Shown piece by piece: positions 8,884 to 17,083 of a stretch of 64,000 bases of DNA. Origin of the DNA: JBGQBN01 sp041494805. GTDB lineage: Bacteria > Acidobacteriota > Terriglobia > Terriglobales > Acidobacteriaceae. Each line of letters starts with the position of its first letter. Position 1 is the stretch's first letter. Position numbers and translations under genes: made by a program. Where the stretch lies: assembly GCA_041494805.1 (NCBI GenBank), contig JBGQBN010000004.1:71910-135909 (forward strand), in the 5' to 3' direction. Under the pieces are notes generated by a model, which saw nothing but the letters and a program-made list of their open reading frames with translations, did not search any database and had not been told where the DNA came from.

Positions 8884-9602
8884 CGCGCGCCCCGGGTAGC
8901 CGGTTCACGAGGATGGGCAAAGATGTAACCCACGCCGCGCACCGTCTTGATGTGATCGGTGCCGCCATCGGAGTCACCCAACTTTTTGCGGACTTTGCTG
9001 ACGTGCATGTCAATACTGCGGTCAAAAGGAGAAAACTTTCGACTCAGCACAGTGTCCACCAGGTACTCGCGGGTAACCACGCGTCCGGCCTCGCGCAACA
9101 GTACCTCCAGCAAACTGAATTCCACCGAGGTCAGGTCCACCGGCTTGCCCTTTTGGCGTACGGTGCGGGTGGCGGGGTCGAGTTCAATGTCGCCGACTCG
9201 CAGGATCTCGGGCACAGGCACAGCGCCGGACTTTTCCGCACTCCTGGTGCGGCGAAGAATGGCGCGGATGCGTGCCATCAGTTCACGAGGATTAAAGGGC
9301 TTTGGAAGATAGTCGTCCGCGCCAATCTCCAGACCCACAATGCGATCCACGTCTTCGCCACGGGCGGTGAGCAGCAAAACCGGGATGCGGGACTTGCTGC
9401 GGATTCGCCGCAGCACATCGAAGCCGTTCAGCCGAGGTAACATCACGTCAAGAACCACGAGCAGGTGATCCCCGCTTAACGCCCTTTCCAGGCCACGGAG
9501 CCCGTCCGAGACAGCTTCGACATCAAAGCCTTCCGGTTGAAGATACTCTCCCACCAGGCTGCAGAGCTCCACGTCGTCATCGATGACCAGGATGCGATCC
9601 AC
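8880..9602 (-). CDS. CpxR-like OmpR-family response regulator
   Basis: A 240-residue two-domain regulator. The receiver domain has the acidic pair in ILVIDDDVEL, phospho-acceptor Asp52 in VVLDVMLPRLNG, conserved Thr in LLTARG and Lys in LPKPFNPREL. The winged-helix DNA-binding domain (about 130-235) has typical OmpR strands (VDLTSVEFSLLEVLL, SRKFSPFDRSIDMHVSKVRKKL, VRGVGYIF). I chose the GTG at 9602 because it gives MDRILVIDDD, the usual N-terminus, although a TTG at 9653 is in frame. That TTG also reads as a TTGACA -35 hexamer (9648-9653). It is the partner of the adjacent kinase, and GTAAA repeats lie upstream. Confidence 0.92.
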   Translation of the reverse strand: MDRILVIDDDVELCSLVGEYLQPEGFDVEAVSDGLRGLERALSGDHLLVVLDVMLPRLNGFDVLRRIRSKSRIPVLLLTARGEDVDRIVGLEIGADDYLPKPFNPRELMARIRAILRRTRSAEKSGAVPVPEILRVGDIELDPATRTVRQKGKPVDLTSVEFSLLEVLLREAGRVVTREYLVDTVLSRKFSPFDRSIDMHVSKVRKKLGDSDGGTDHIKTVRGVGYIFAHPREPATRGAR

Positions 9603-9669
9603 ACGTTCATTGTAGTCAACGGGCAGTACGGATTCGGCGTAAAGAATTGTCAAACAGCGGCCTTCACTC

Positions 9670-9705
9670 TTTACAAAACTTTACTTTGGTTGACCGACTC
9701 TTTAC
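9670..9705 (-). promoter_or_regulatory. CpxR-box-like GTAAA direct repeats in a divergent promoter region
   Basis: On the minus strand three GTAAA motifs lie between the regulator gene and the spy/cpxP-like gene: 9680-9684 and 9670-9674 form GTAAA-N5-GTAAA, the spacing of the known E. coli CpxR box, and a third GTAAA at 9701-9705 is 21 bp away (two helical turns). Their place between regulator and target suggests autoregulation plus control of the periplasmic protein. The motif match is seen; the binding is inferred. Confidence 0.6.
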
Positions 9706-9787
9706 CGCACTCCTGCCCGGGAAGTGTTCTTATCAATGAGGGCAAATTGAGGGCGCTTCCGGTAACGAGGACGTCCCAGGAGGAACC

Positions 9788-10276
9788 ATGAAGTCACGTC
9801 ATATCAAAATAATGGCCGCGGCACTGGCGGTCACGCTGGTAGCGGCAGTCGCGGTATCGCAAACCGTCGCCCGGACCCACATGCATGGCGGTGGAATGTT
9901 TGGCGAACACATGCTGGGATTCTATACAGACTACCTGGACCTCACCGACGCGCAACAGGCGCAGGCCAAGGACATCCTGGCGAAGGAGAAGACTGCGCTT
10001 GAGCCGCTGTTCCAGTCAATGCACCAGAGTCACCAGGCCATGAGGCAGCTGGAGGAAAGCGGCACGTTTGACGAAGCGAAGGTTCGCGCCCTGGCCTCCC
10101 AGCAGTCGCAAAACATTACCGAGCTGATCGTGCAGAAAGCGCGTTCCAAGTCAGAGCTTTTCCAAATCCTGACGCCGGATCAAAAGGCCAAGATGGCCAA
10201 ACTGGAGGACCGGCACCAACACATGTTCATGAAGCACATGACGGGGCCACCTCCGGAAGACGCTCCCAACCAGTAA
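9788..10276 (+). CDS. Spy/CpxP-like periplasmic LTxxQ protein
   Basis: A 162-residue exported helical protein. It starts at an ATG behind a strong AGGAGG, has a signal peptide (residues 1 to about 28, hydrophobic core IMAAALAVTLVAAVAV), and carries two LTxxQ-type motifs: LTDAQQAQAKDIL (about 56) and LTPDQKAKMAKL (about 124). This is the signature of the Spy/CpxP/ZraP family of periplasmic chaperones and Cpx-pathway inhibitors. It also has Met/His clusters at both ends (THMHGGGMFGEHM; HQHMFMKHM), recalling metal-binding members such as ZraP. It is divergent from the CpxRA-like pair and shares the GTAAA-box region, so it is probably their regulated target and a feedback partner. Confidence 0.88.
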   Translation: MKSRHIKIMAAALAVTLVAAVAVSQTVARTHMHGGGMFGEHMLGFYTDYLDLTDAQQAQAKDILAKEKTALEPLFQSMHQSHQAMRQLEESGTFDEAKVRALASQQSQNITELIVQKARSKSELFQILTPDQKAKMAKLEDRHQHMFMKHMTGPPPEDAPNQ

Positions 10277-10350
10277 TCGGCATTGAGGGGGTGTGGGGGA
10301 GGGATACGAAGAATGACTCCCTCCCCCGCGTGCACCGGGAGGTCCGAAAG

Positions 10351-10581
10351 GTGGATATGCTCTTGACGACTACGTTAGTCAGCAGTGAATTGGTGGGTGT
10401 GATCGCCGCCGAGATGGCATCTGGAGTGGAAACGGCGGTGGAATGCTGGATGGCACAGATCGAGCAGGCATTCGAAGATACCCACCTGACTACGCTCGGC
10501 CGCCTGAATGCTGTGGGCGAGATTCTGGACCGGTACAAGCGCCTCACCGGCAAGACCCACCTGGAATGCCGGAGAGCCTGA
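10351..10581 (+). CDS. Small protein of unknown function
   Basis: A 76-residue ORF. The start is a GTG at 10351, chosen because GGGAGGT (10337-10343) sits seven bases before it; a GTG further upstream at 10291 lacks a site. The product is mainly helical and acidic (SSELVGVIAAEMASGVETAVECW, then an amphipathic stretch ending in RLTGKTHLECRRA). There is no signal peptide or recognised motif. It lies 74 bp after the Spy/CpxP-like gene and just before a 38-residue membrane peptide ORF, so it may belong to the same stress-induced transcript. I do not recognise a family. Confidence 0.55.
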   Translation: MDMLLTTTLVSSELVGVIAAEMASGVETAVECWMAQIEQAFEDTHLTTLGRLNAVGEILDRYKRLTGKTHLECRRA

Positions 10582-10602
10582 TCTCAGCCTGAGGGCAACG
10601 GA

Positions 10603-10719
10603 ATGACTCTCGATGCTGCGTACTCTTACCTGATGGACTTTGCCTGGTTTTTCCTTACCGGCTGGGTGCTATTACTCTTGTGCGCCTGCCTGTTGACGTT
10701 TCGGCACGACTGGTCGTAA
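10603..10719 (+). CDS. 38-residue single-span membrane peptide
   Basis: ATG at 10603 to TAA at 10717-10719 encodes a short peptide starting MTLDAAYSYLMD, followed by one strongly hydrophobic span (FAWFFLTGWVLLLLCACLLT) and a short polar tail FRHDWS. A GAGGG lies about eight bases before the start. Small one-span peptides of this kind often bind and tune membrane transporters or kinases. Here the neighbours are the Cpx-like locus and an ABC exporter 82 bp downstream. It is too short for standard gene calling; the coding call rests on the ribosome site and the amphipathic layout. Confidence 0.45.
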   Translation: MTLDAAYSYLMDFAWFFLTGWVLLLLCACLLTFRHDWS

Positions 10720-10801
10720 CGGGGATCTCTCTCCCCCGTTGCCTCGGTGGGTGCGGCAACCTGGAAGCTGGTGCTGCTAGAATCACATCTATTAGGAGCC
10801 C

Positions 10802-12562
10802 ATGCTACCCAAGAGTCTGCGCCCACTTTTTCCCTACCTGAAGAAATACCGCCGCAGTTTCGCGGTGGGGACGCTGTGTGTCTTCCTCAATAACGGCATC
10901 TGGATTCTGTTTCCCCAGGTGATCCGCCGGGCAGTGGATGACCTGCACCTGGGCGTGACCCGGCAGAAGCTTTCCACGTATGCCTTGCTGCTGCTGGCCG
11001 TCGCAGCCACCAAGGGGATTTTCCAGTTCCTTACCCGCTGGATCATGATCGGCATCTCTCGCGAGATTGAGTTTGACCTGCGCAATGATCTCTTCCAGCA
11101 TCTGGAGAGCCTTTCCTACTCCTATTACCAGCGCAACCGCACCGGCGACATTATGGCTCGCGCCACCAACGACCTGAGCGCGGTGCGCAACCTGCTGGGC
11201 CCGGCGATCATGTATTCCGCCAACACCATCGTGTTCACGGCGGGTGCGCTGGCCTTCATGCTCTCGATCAGTCCGAAGCTGACCTTCTATGCGTTTTTGC
11301 CGCTGCCTATCGTCAGCATCGTGGTGCAGTACTTTGGGAAGCGGATTCACGAGCGCTTCGAGCGCATCCAGGCGATGTTCTCCGATATCTCGGCCCGCGC
11401 CCAGGAGAATTTCTCCGGCGCCCGCGTGATTCGCGCCTATGTGCAGGAAGAGGCCGAGATCGCCAACTTCGAAACTTCGAACAAGGAATACATTTCCCGC
11501 AGCCTGAAGCTGGTGCGGCTGATGGGCATGCTCTGGCCCACACTTGAGACCATGCTCGGCTTTGCGGTGGTGCTGGTGCTGTGGCTGGGTGGACGCGAAG
11601 TGCTCCTTGGCCGCATATCCGTGGGCGATTTCGTCGCCTTCAACACTTATATGGTGCAACTGACCTGGCCGATTATCGCGATGGGCTGGGTGATCAACAT
11701 CTTTCAGCGCGGCACGGCATCCATGGCGCGGATCAACGAAATCCTGGTGGAGAAGCCGGAGATCCAGGACAGTGCAGAGATAGAGGCCGCGGGCGGGGGC
11801 GCCCGCGCTACACAAATTCAGGGCGAGATCGAGTTTCGTGGGTTGAACTTTGGTTACAACGGCACGCCGGTTCTGCACGACGTCAGCCTGCGCATTCCCC
11901 CCGGCAGCAGCCTGGCGATTGTCGGTCCCACCGGTTCGGGCAAGACCACGCTGGTCAGCTTGATTCCTCGTATCTATGACGCTGTGCCGGGGACCGTGTT
12001 GATCGACGGCCGGCCGATCCGGGAATATCCGCTACAGTCGCTACGCCACGAAATCGGCTTCGTGCCGCAGGAAACTTTCCTGTTCAGCGAAACCGTGCGC
12101 GAAAATATAGCCTTCGGAAAGGAAGACGCCAGCGAGGAGGAAGTGCAGCTGGCGGCAGCGGCAGCCAGCCTCGCAGGCGACATCGAGGGCTTTCCGGAGC
12201 AATACCAGACCATGGTGGGGGAGCGCGGCATCACGCTCTCTGGTGGACAGAAACAGCGCACTGCTATTGCGCGCGCCATTATCCGCAATCCACGGATTTT
12301 GATCCTCGACGATGCGCTCTCCAGCGTGGACACTCACACGGAAGACAAAATCCTTAACCATTTGCGCGAGATTATGCGAGGCCGGACGACTATCTTCATT
12401 TCCCACCGCGTGTCTACCGTGCGCAATGCCGACATGATTGCCGTGCTGCACGGCGGCCGCATCGTGGAACAGGGGACGCATGATGAGCTGCTGGCCCGTG
12501 ACGGGTACTACACCGATCTTTACAACAAGCAACTGTTGGAAGAAGAGTTAGCCGAAGTATAG
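10802..12562 (+). CDS. MsbA/multidrug-type ABC exporter (half transporter)
   Basis: A 586-residue transporter with six membrane helices (about 20-320) followed by a nucleotide-binding domain. Walker A GPTGSGKT is at 375-382, the Q loop at VPQETFLFSETV, the signature LSGGQ at 479-483, Walker B ILILDD at about 500, and the H loop at IFISHR. It works as a homodimer or heterodimer to export lipids or hydrophobic compounds; the substrate cannot be told from sequence. The start has AGGAG directly upstream. The linker between membrane domain and NBD (about residues 326-340) contains an odd insert, EAAGGGARATQ, encoded by a copy of a palindromic repeat also found between genes at 43159. A methyltransferase gene follows after about 15 bp. 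Confidence 0.92.
   Translation: MLPKSLRPLFPYLKKYRRSFAVGTLCVFLNNGIWILFPQVIRRAVDDLHLGVTRQKLSTYALLLLAVAATKGIFQFLTRWIMIGISREIEFDLRNDLFQHLESLSYSYYQRNRTGDIMARATNDLSAVRNLLGPAIMYSANTIVFTAGALAFMLSISPKLTFYAFLPLPIVSIVVQYFGKRIHERFERIQAMFSDISARAQENFSGARVIRAYVQEEAEIANFETSNKEYISRSLKLVRLMGMLWPTLETMLGFAVVLVLWLGGREVLLGRISVGDFVAFNTYMVQLTWPIIAMGWVINIFQRGTASMARINEILVEKPEIQDSAEIEAAGGGARATQIQGEIEFRGLNFGYNGTPVLHDVSLRIPPGSSLAIVGPTGSGKTTLVSLIPRIYDAVPGTVLIDGRPIREYPLQSLRHEIGFVPQETFLFSETVRENIAFGKEDASEEEVQLAAAAASLAGDIEGFPEQYQTMVGERGITLSGGQKQRTAIARAIIRNPRILILDDALSSVDTHTEDKILNHLREIMRGRTTIFISHRVSTVRNADMIAVLHGGRIVEQGTHDELLARDGYYTDLYNKQLLEEELAEV
11788..11813. repeat. GC-rich palindromic repeat inside the ABC exporter frame
   Basis: The sequence GCGGGCG-GGG-GCGCCCGC followed by GCTACAC forms a strong hairpin and matches the intergenic element at 43159-43184 at 24 of 26 positions. 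Here it is translated in frame as part of the linker before the NBD, keeping the exporter open. Confidence 0.6.
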
Positions 12563-12577
12563 AAATTGGCAGCCATC

Positions 12578-13258
12578 ATGAAGCGAGCCGTGATCCCCGA
12601 GCTGCTCGATAGCGACGCCGGCTCGCCCGCCGAGATTGCCGCATCGCTCTCCGACCTGCGCCGCGTCAATCGCTGGTTCGGAGGCACCGCCACTACGCGA
12701 CATATGATCGAGCACGTGGCCCGGAAGCTGGGGGCAGCATCACTCTCGTGGTTGGAAGTAGCGGCGGGTTCCGGCGATGTGCCCCAGGCGGTTGCTCGAC
12801 AACTCGAAGAGCAAGGAGTTCGGCTGGAAATTACTTTGCTCGATCGCGCCTGCTCCCACCTGAGTGCTGGACACCGGACTAACGGAAAACAAACAGTGGT
12901 CGGCGATGCGCTTTCTCTTCCCTTCCCCGATTCGAGTTTTGACCTGGTCGGATCTGGCCTTTTCGCGCATCACCTGGAACCTCATCAGCTCGTACAATTC
13001 ATAAGCGAAGGCCTGCGCGTCTGCCGGACTGCGGTGCTCATCAACGATCTGGTGCGGCATCCGTTGCACCTGGCGTTGGTGTACGCTGGGTTGCCCCTCT
13101 ATCGCAGCCGCCTCACGCGCCATGACGCTCCGGCCTCGGTGCGCCAGGCTTACACTCCGGAAGAGCTACGCGCACTGCTTCTGCAGACCACGGCAGGGCC
13201 GGTGGAAATTCATCGGCACTACCTGTTCCGCATGGGCGTGGTGATTTGGAAGAGATGA
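12578..13258 (+). CDS. Class I SAM-dependent methyltransferase
   Basis: About 226 residues, starting at the ATG 12578 (a TTG four codons upstream is possible). Motif I is LEVAAGSGDVPQAV (about 60), followed by an acidic strand-2 end (ITLLDR), motif II VVGDALSLPFPDSSFDLVGSG, and a post-motif helix. This is a Rossmann-fold small-molecule methyltransferase of the UbiE/Methyltransf_11-25 type. The gene is followed after 20 bp by an FAD oxidoreductase of the geranylgeranyl-reductase type. Such pairs are common in polyketide or quinone tailoring clusters, often with a type III polyketide synthase, but no synthase is next to them here. The substrate is unknown. Confidence 0.8.
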   Translation: MKRAVIPELLDSDAGSPAEIAASLSDLRRVNRWFGGTATTRHMIEHVARKLGAASLSWLEVAAGSGDVPQAVARQLEEQGVRLEITLLDRACSHLSAGHRTNGKQTVVGDALSLPFPDSSFDLVGSGLFAHHLEPHQLVQFISEGLRVCRTAVLINDLVRHPLHLALVYAGLPLYRSRLTRHDAPASVRQAYTPEELRALLLQTTAGPVEIHRHYLFRMGVVIWKR

Positions 13259-13278
13259 GGGTCTGGAAGAAATAGGGC

Positions 13279-14406
13279 ATGTACGATCTAGCCGTTATCG
13301 GCGGAGGCCCGGCGGGAACATCCGCGGCCATTACTGCGGCCCACGAAGGGGCCCGTGTCCTGTTGCTTGAACGCGGGCGCTATCCCCGCCACAAGGTCTG
13401 CGGCGAATTCGTTTCCGCAGAATCTCTGAACCTGCTCGCGGCACTGCTGACCAAGCAGCATGCTGCTCAGCTGGGCGACGCCAAGCGGATCGCACGGGCT
13501 CGCCTGCTTCTTGATGGACGCACACTCGAGACCGCCGTCGATCCCCCTGCCGCCAGTATCGCCCGCCTTGATCTGGATGCCGCCCTCTGGGATTCGGCCG
13601 CGACCGCCGGCGTGGATGCCCGGCAACAAAATACGGTCCAGAGCGTCGCTGGCACCGGCCCCTTCCGCATCACGACTTCAGCCGGAGAGTTCGAATCCCG
13701 TGCAGTGATCAACGCTTCGGGGCGGTGGTCGAACCTGAATGCCGCGTCCGCAGGCAATGGCCAGCCGCGCGAGAAATGGCTGGGCCTGAAGGCGCATTTT
13801 GCCGAGCCTTCCCCGGAAGCGTCGGTGGACTTGTATTTTTTCGATGGCGGTTACTGCGGAGTGCAGCCGGTGGAAGTGACTGGCGCAGACTCGAACCATG
13901 GTCAGGTAACCCATGGGCGAGTAACCCAGGAACGAGTAAATGCCTGCGCCCTGGTGCGAGCGGACGTGGCCAGTACGTTGCCCGAAGTCTTCGCCCGACA
14001 CCCGGAGTTGCACCAGCGCAGCCGCCACTGGCAGCCGCTCAGCGAACCTGTGAGCACCTCGCCACTCATCTTCCGCGACCCCCAGCCGGAGCTTGACGGC
14101 GTATTCATGGCTGGGGACGCCGCCGGGTTTGTCGATCCATTTGTCGGCGATGGGATTTCGCTCGCCCTGCGCAGTGGCTGCATGGCCGCCCAATGCCTGC
14201 TCCCATTCATCGGTGGAAAGATTTCATTCCAGGATGCCGCGCGCCAGTATCGCCAGGGATACGAGCGCACTCTGGCGCCGGTCTTCCGGGCGTCGTCGAA
14301 AATCCGGCGCATGCTGGTCTGGCCACGAACGGTCAGGAAACCGCTTCTGTTCCTTCTGGAAAGCGCTCCGGCTATCACGCAATATCTGGTAAGCAAAACG
14401 CGTTAG
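13279..14406 (+). CDS. FAD-dependent oxidoreductase, geranylgeranyl-reductase-like
   Basis: A 375-residue flavoprotein. The N-terminal Rossmann motif VIGGGPAGTSAAI is at about 6-18, with the ERGRYPRHKVCGEF segment typical of the geranylgeranyl reductase/halogenase-like group. A second FAD-binding block near 275 reads GVFMAGDAAGFVDPFVGDGI. The protein probably reduces double bonds or hydroxylates a lipid or polyketide using FAD. It is transcribed with the methyltransferase upstream. A ribosome site (GGAAGAAATAGGG) precedes the ATG. The specific substrate is not inferable. Confidence 0.83.
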   Translation: MYDLAVIGGGPAGTSAAITAAHEGARVLLLERGRYPRHKVCGEFVSAESLNLLAALLTKQHAAQLGDAKRIARARLLLDGRTLETAVDPPAASIARLDLDAALWDSAATAGVDARQQNTVQSVAGTGPFRITTSAGEFESRAVINASGRWSNLNAASAGNGQPREKWLGLKAHFAEPSPEASVDLYFFDGGYCGVQPVEVTGADSNHGQVTHGRVTQERVNACALVRADVASTLPEVFARHPELHQRSRHWQPLSEPVSTSPLIFRDPQPELDGVFMAGDAAGFVDPFVGDGISLALRSGCMAAQCLLPFIGGKISFQDAARQYRQGYERTLAPVFRASSKIRRMLVWPRTVRKPLLFLLESAPAITQYLVSKTR

Positions 14407-14440
14407 TTTGCCAGGGAGTTGCCGCCCCAACAAACAGCGC

Positions 14441-14469
14441 AGGTCCTTCGCATCGCTCAGGATGACAAC
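14441..14469. repeat. Intergenic repeat between convergent genes
   Basis: The 105-bp gap between two convergent genes holds AGGTCCTTCG-CATCGCTCAG-GATGACAAC, a form I recognise as a common intergenic filler motif in Acidobacteriota and other bacteria (TCCTTCG...CAGGATGACA). TCCT...AGGA can pair weakly. Only one copy was noticed in this window, so the family call rests on general knowledge. Confidence 0.35.
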
Positions 14470-14511
14470 TCAGAGGGAGAAGTGTAGAGGAAGAAGTTCA
14501 GCGCACCAAGT

Positions 14512-15237
14512 CTAGCGCACCACGAGCACTTCGCGGACATTGTCACGCGCCAAGAAGAACTTGATAGAAGCGAAATCGCGGAAAAGATTCTCGATGTGAC
14601 GGTTGTTAAAGACCCGCTGCAGGCGGAAGCCGCCACCGATCGCGGTGTGGGCTGCGCCAGTGGGACCTTTACGCACTTCTCGCCGCGGCTCAATATGCTG
14701 CATCTCCATCGTGTCCGTGCCGACGATGTGGTAACGGAAGCAGGGCGCGTCTGGTCCGGCTTCGCGGGTGTGAAAGAACGCCAGCAGCATGCCGCCCGGC
14801 TTGAGCAGCGACCACAGCCGTCCGACCACGGGCTTGACCAGGCTTTCGTCCAGATAGTCGGCCAGATTCCAGCACAGCACGATGTCGAACTGCGCCGCCG
14901 GAAAGACCAGGTTCTCGGCCAGAAAGCGTTTGCTATCCAGTACAACGTTGCCTTGCTCGTCCTTGGTGATGAGAGAGGGATCGGTCGAAGCCACCAGCAG
15001 GTCGTCGCTGTAGATTTTGTGCCCCAAACCGGTCAGGTAGCGGATGTTGGCAGCGGAGGTGTAACCCAAATCGAGGACGCACAGCGGCTCCTCCGACGCC
15101 AGAGTCCGGGCCAGTTCAGCCAGGCCACTGGAGCGGCGCGAGAGTCGCTGCCCGGCTTGGCTCGGCGTCGTGCCCTGGCTGGGCCCCGCCGATGTGCCGT
15201 GAAAGAGTTTCATGAAGCTGTCCGCTACCGATCCCAT
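14512..15237 (-). CDS. Methyltransferase-like protein, divergent motif I
   Basis: A 241-residue protein with a class I methyltransferase layout: strand 1 LCVLDLGYTSAANIRYL (about 53-69), acidic strand 2 IYSDDLL, strand 4 FDIVLCWNLADYLDE, and strand 5 GGMLLAFF after the LWSLLKPGG turn. The usual GxGxG of motif I is replaced by GYTSAAN, so SAM binding may be altered. The N-terminus is a low-complexity Ser/Gly/Gln stretch. The gene lies 71 bp downstream of the bactofilin gene on the same strand and is probably co-transcribed with it, which suggests a cell-surface or morphogenesis role. Function unknown. Confidence 0.65.
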   Translation of the reverse strand: MGSVADSFMKLFHGTSAGPSQGTTPSQAGQRLSRRSSGLAELARTLASEEPLCVLDLGYTSAANIRYLTGLGHKIYSDDLLVASTDPSLITKDEQGNVVLDSKRFLAENLVFPAAQFDIVLCWNLADYLDESLVKPVVGRLWSLLKPGGMLLAFFHTREAGPDAPCFRYHIVGTDTMEMQHIEPRREVRKGPTGAAHTAIGGGFRLQRVFNNRHIENLFRDFASIKFFLARDNVREVLVVR

Positions 15238-15308
15238 TGGGACTTCCTGACGTCTGCTCCCGCCAATCCCCCGCTTTTAATATAGCGCGGGCTTGAAAAC
15301 GGGATGCT

Positions 15309-15821
15309 CTAAAATTTCTTCACTTCAGTTACCGGAGTTTTTGATCCTGCCGCTACCGGCGACGCACCTCCCGATAAAGTGCCGGGGGCAGACGCGCCGG
15401 CTCCCATCACCGCGGGCGCCGCCATGTTCCTGACCTCGGGCTTCGGTTCAGACCGGATCGCCGGCTGGGCCTCCGCCTTGGGGCTCTCTTTCTGGACATC
15501 CACCTTGCCTTTGAAGTACGCCCCTTCTTCGATGGCGATCCGTTGGGTAAGGATGTCGCCGACCGCGATCGCCGACTTTCTGAGCTCGGCACGCTCGCTG
15601 GCCCGGATGTTCCCTTCCAGCTTGCCTTGGACTACGACGCCCTTAGCGTTGACATTGGCGCGTACCTGGCCGTTCGGACCAATGGTCAAGCTATTGCCCT
15701 GGAGCTCGATGGTGCCTTCGACCTGGCCGTCGATGTAGAGATCTTCGCTGCCCGAGAGTTCTCCCTTGATGATGACGGACTTTCCGATGTGCGCAAACTC
15801 CGCCGTCTTGGGCGTGTCCAT
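15309..15821 (-). CDS. Bactofilin (polymer-forming cytoskeletal protein)
   Basis: A 170-residue protein with a central bactofilin (DUF583) beta-helix, residues about 10-110: FAHIGKSVIIKGELSGSEDL, then DGQVEGTI, NGQVRANV, KGVVVQGKLEGNI, GDILTQRIAIEEGAYFKG. The tails are disordered, and the C-terminal part is rich in Pro, Ala and Ser. Bactofilins polymerise without nucleotide and organise cell shape, wall synthesis or polar complexes at the inner membrane. The ATG at 15821 has AAGGAGG at ideal distance, better than the upstream in-frame start. Its downstream neighbour is a methyltransferase-like gene. Confidence 0.9.
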   Translation of the reverse strand: MDTPKTAEFAHIGKSVIIKGELSGSEDLYIDGQVEGTIELQGNSLTIGPNGQVRANVNAKGVVVQGKLEGNIRASERAELRKSAIAVGDILTQRIAIEEGAYFKGKVDVQKESPKAEAQPAIRSEPKPEVRNMAAPAVMGAGASAPGTLSGGASPVAAGSKTPVTEVKKF

Positions 15822-16138
15822 GATCTTGCCTCCTTGGGGCATGCTTACCGCGGGACGTAAGCGGGAATACCGGATTCTAAATCATCTCGCGACTCGCCGG
15901 GCGGCCAGAGAAGAAAACCAGGCGGAAGGCACTCAGACAAGACTCGCGAACCAACGTCCCTTCTCAGGGCAAACTATATCCCACCGGCCTCTCGCGAGCA
16001 AACTCGTACTTCACAGCAGCTAGCGAAACTGTCAGTTTCATGCCGCACCCACCTGTAGCTGCAACAATCGATGGCAAATAGCGCGGCCAACAGCACGGGG
16101 CGGGTTCTCGTCTAAACTATATCGGATTGAAACCAACT

Positions 16139-17056
16139 ATGAAGCTCGACCTAACCCATATGAACTGGACCTTGCCGAACCTGGCTGCAGCCCTGGCCCT
16201 GGCTACCTCCACGTTAGCCATGGCGGCACAGCCGGCCACCGTACCCGCCGCTGAACTCGTCCGCCGGACCGTTCAGAACGAGATCAAGGCCAGCGACGAC
16301 ACCGCCAAGTACATGTTCCAGGACCGCAAGGAAACCCCGCATGGCTCGACCACAAAGCTGATGGTGGAGACGCGCGACGCCATGGCCGGAATTGTGGTCG
16401 CCTTCAACGACCAGCCGCTCACACCTGAACAGCGCCAGGGGGAATACCGCCGGGTTGCGCGCTTCATCAATGATCCCGACGAGCTGCAGAAAAAACAGAA
16501 ACAGGAAAAGGAAAACTCCGAGCGCATCACCCGCATCGTGAAGGTACTGCCGGAGGCCTTTCTCTACCAATACGACGGAACCGAGGCGGGTAAGCCGGGC
16601 GTCGGCAGGGCGGGGGATGAATTGGTCCGCCTGAAGTTCCGGCCCAACCCGGACTACGATCCTCCCTCCCGTGTTGAACAGGTCCTTACGGGCATGCAGG
16701 GATACATCTTGATCGATGCCAAGAAAGAGCGCATCGCCAAAATCGACGGTACGCTGGCAAAAGACGTTACCTTCGGCTGGGGCATCCTCGGCCACCTGGA
16801 TCGTGGCGGAGAGTTCCTGGTTGAACAGGGAGACATCAGCGACAACCACTGGCAGATTACCCGCATGGACCTCGCCTTCACCGGCAAGATTCTCTTGTTC
16901 AAGAGCATCAGTATCAAGTCGACTGAAGTTTACAGCGACTTCCGCCCCGCGCCTCCGGATCTGACGTTTGCGCAGGGAGTAGAACTGCTGAAGAAGCAGC
17001 AAGTCCCGAGGGCGGAGGACCAGCAGCAGAACAAGAACGAGCAACAGAGCCGGTAA
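16139..17056 (+). CDS. Secreted protein of unknown function
   Basis: About 305 residues. After a short lead the sequence NLAAALALATSTLAMAAQ is a signal peptide, so the mature protein is periplasmic. I used the ATG at 16139; a TTG at 16127 and an ATG at 16160 are alternatives, and none has a strong ribosome site. The body is charged, with a Lys/Glu-rich helix (ELQKKQKQEKENSERI), beta-rich central and C-terminal parts (LIDAKKERIAKIDGTLAKDVTF, WQITRMDLAFTGKILLF) and a Gln/Asn-rich tail. The beta portion is loosely like lipid-binding LolA/LppX-type folds, but this is a guess. Its menC-side neighbour converges on it. Confidence 0.6.
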   Translation: MKLDLTHMNWTLPNLAAALALATSTLAMAAQPATVPAAELVRRTVQNEIKASDDTAKYMFQDRKETPHGSTTKLMVETRDAMAGIVVAFNDQPLTPEQRQGEYRRVARFINDPDELQKKQKQEKENSERITRIVKVLPEAFLYQYDGTEAGKPGVGRAGDELVRLKFRPNPDYDPPSRVEQVLTGMQGYILIDAKKERIAKIDGTLAKDVTFGWGILGHLDRGGEFLVEQGDISDNHWQITRMDLAFTGKILLFKSISIKSTEVYSDFRPAPPDLTFAQGVELLKKQQVPRAEDQQQNKNEQQSR

Positions 17057-17083
17057 CGCGGCGTGCGCCGTCTCTGGCGACCT

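Noticed and set aside
13685..13705. tRNA T-arm-like GTTCGAATCC
   Set aside because: It lies in frame inside the FAD oxidoreductase gene with no acceptor or anticodon stems; coincidental.
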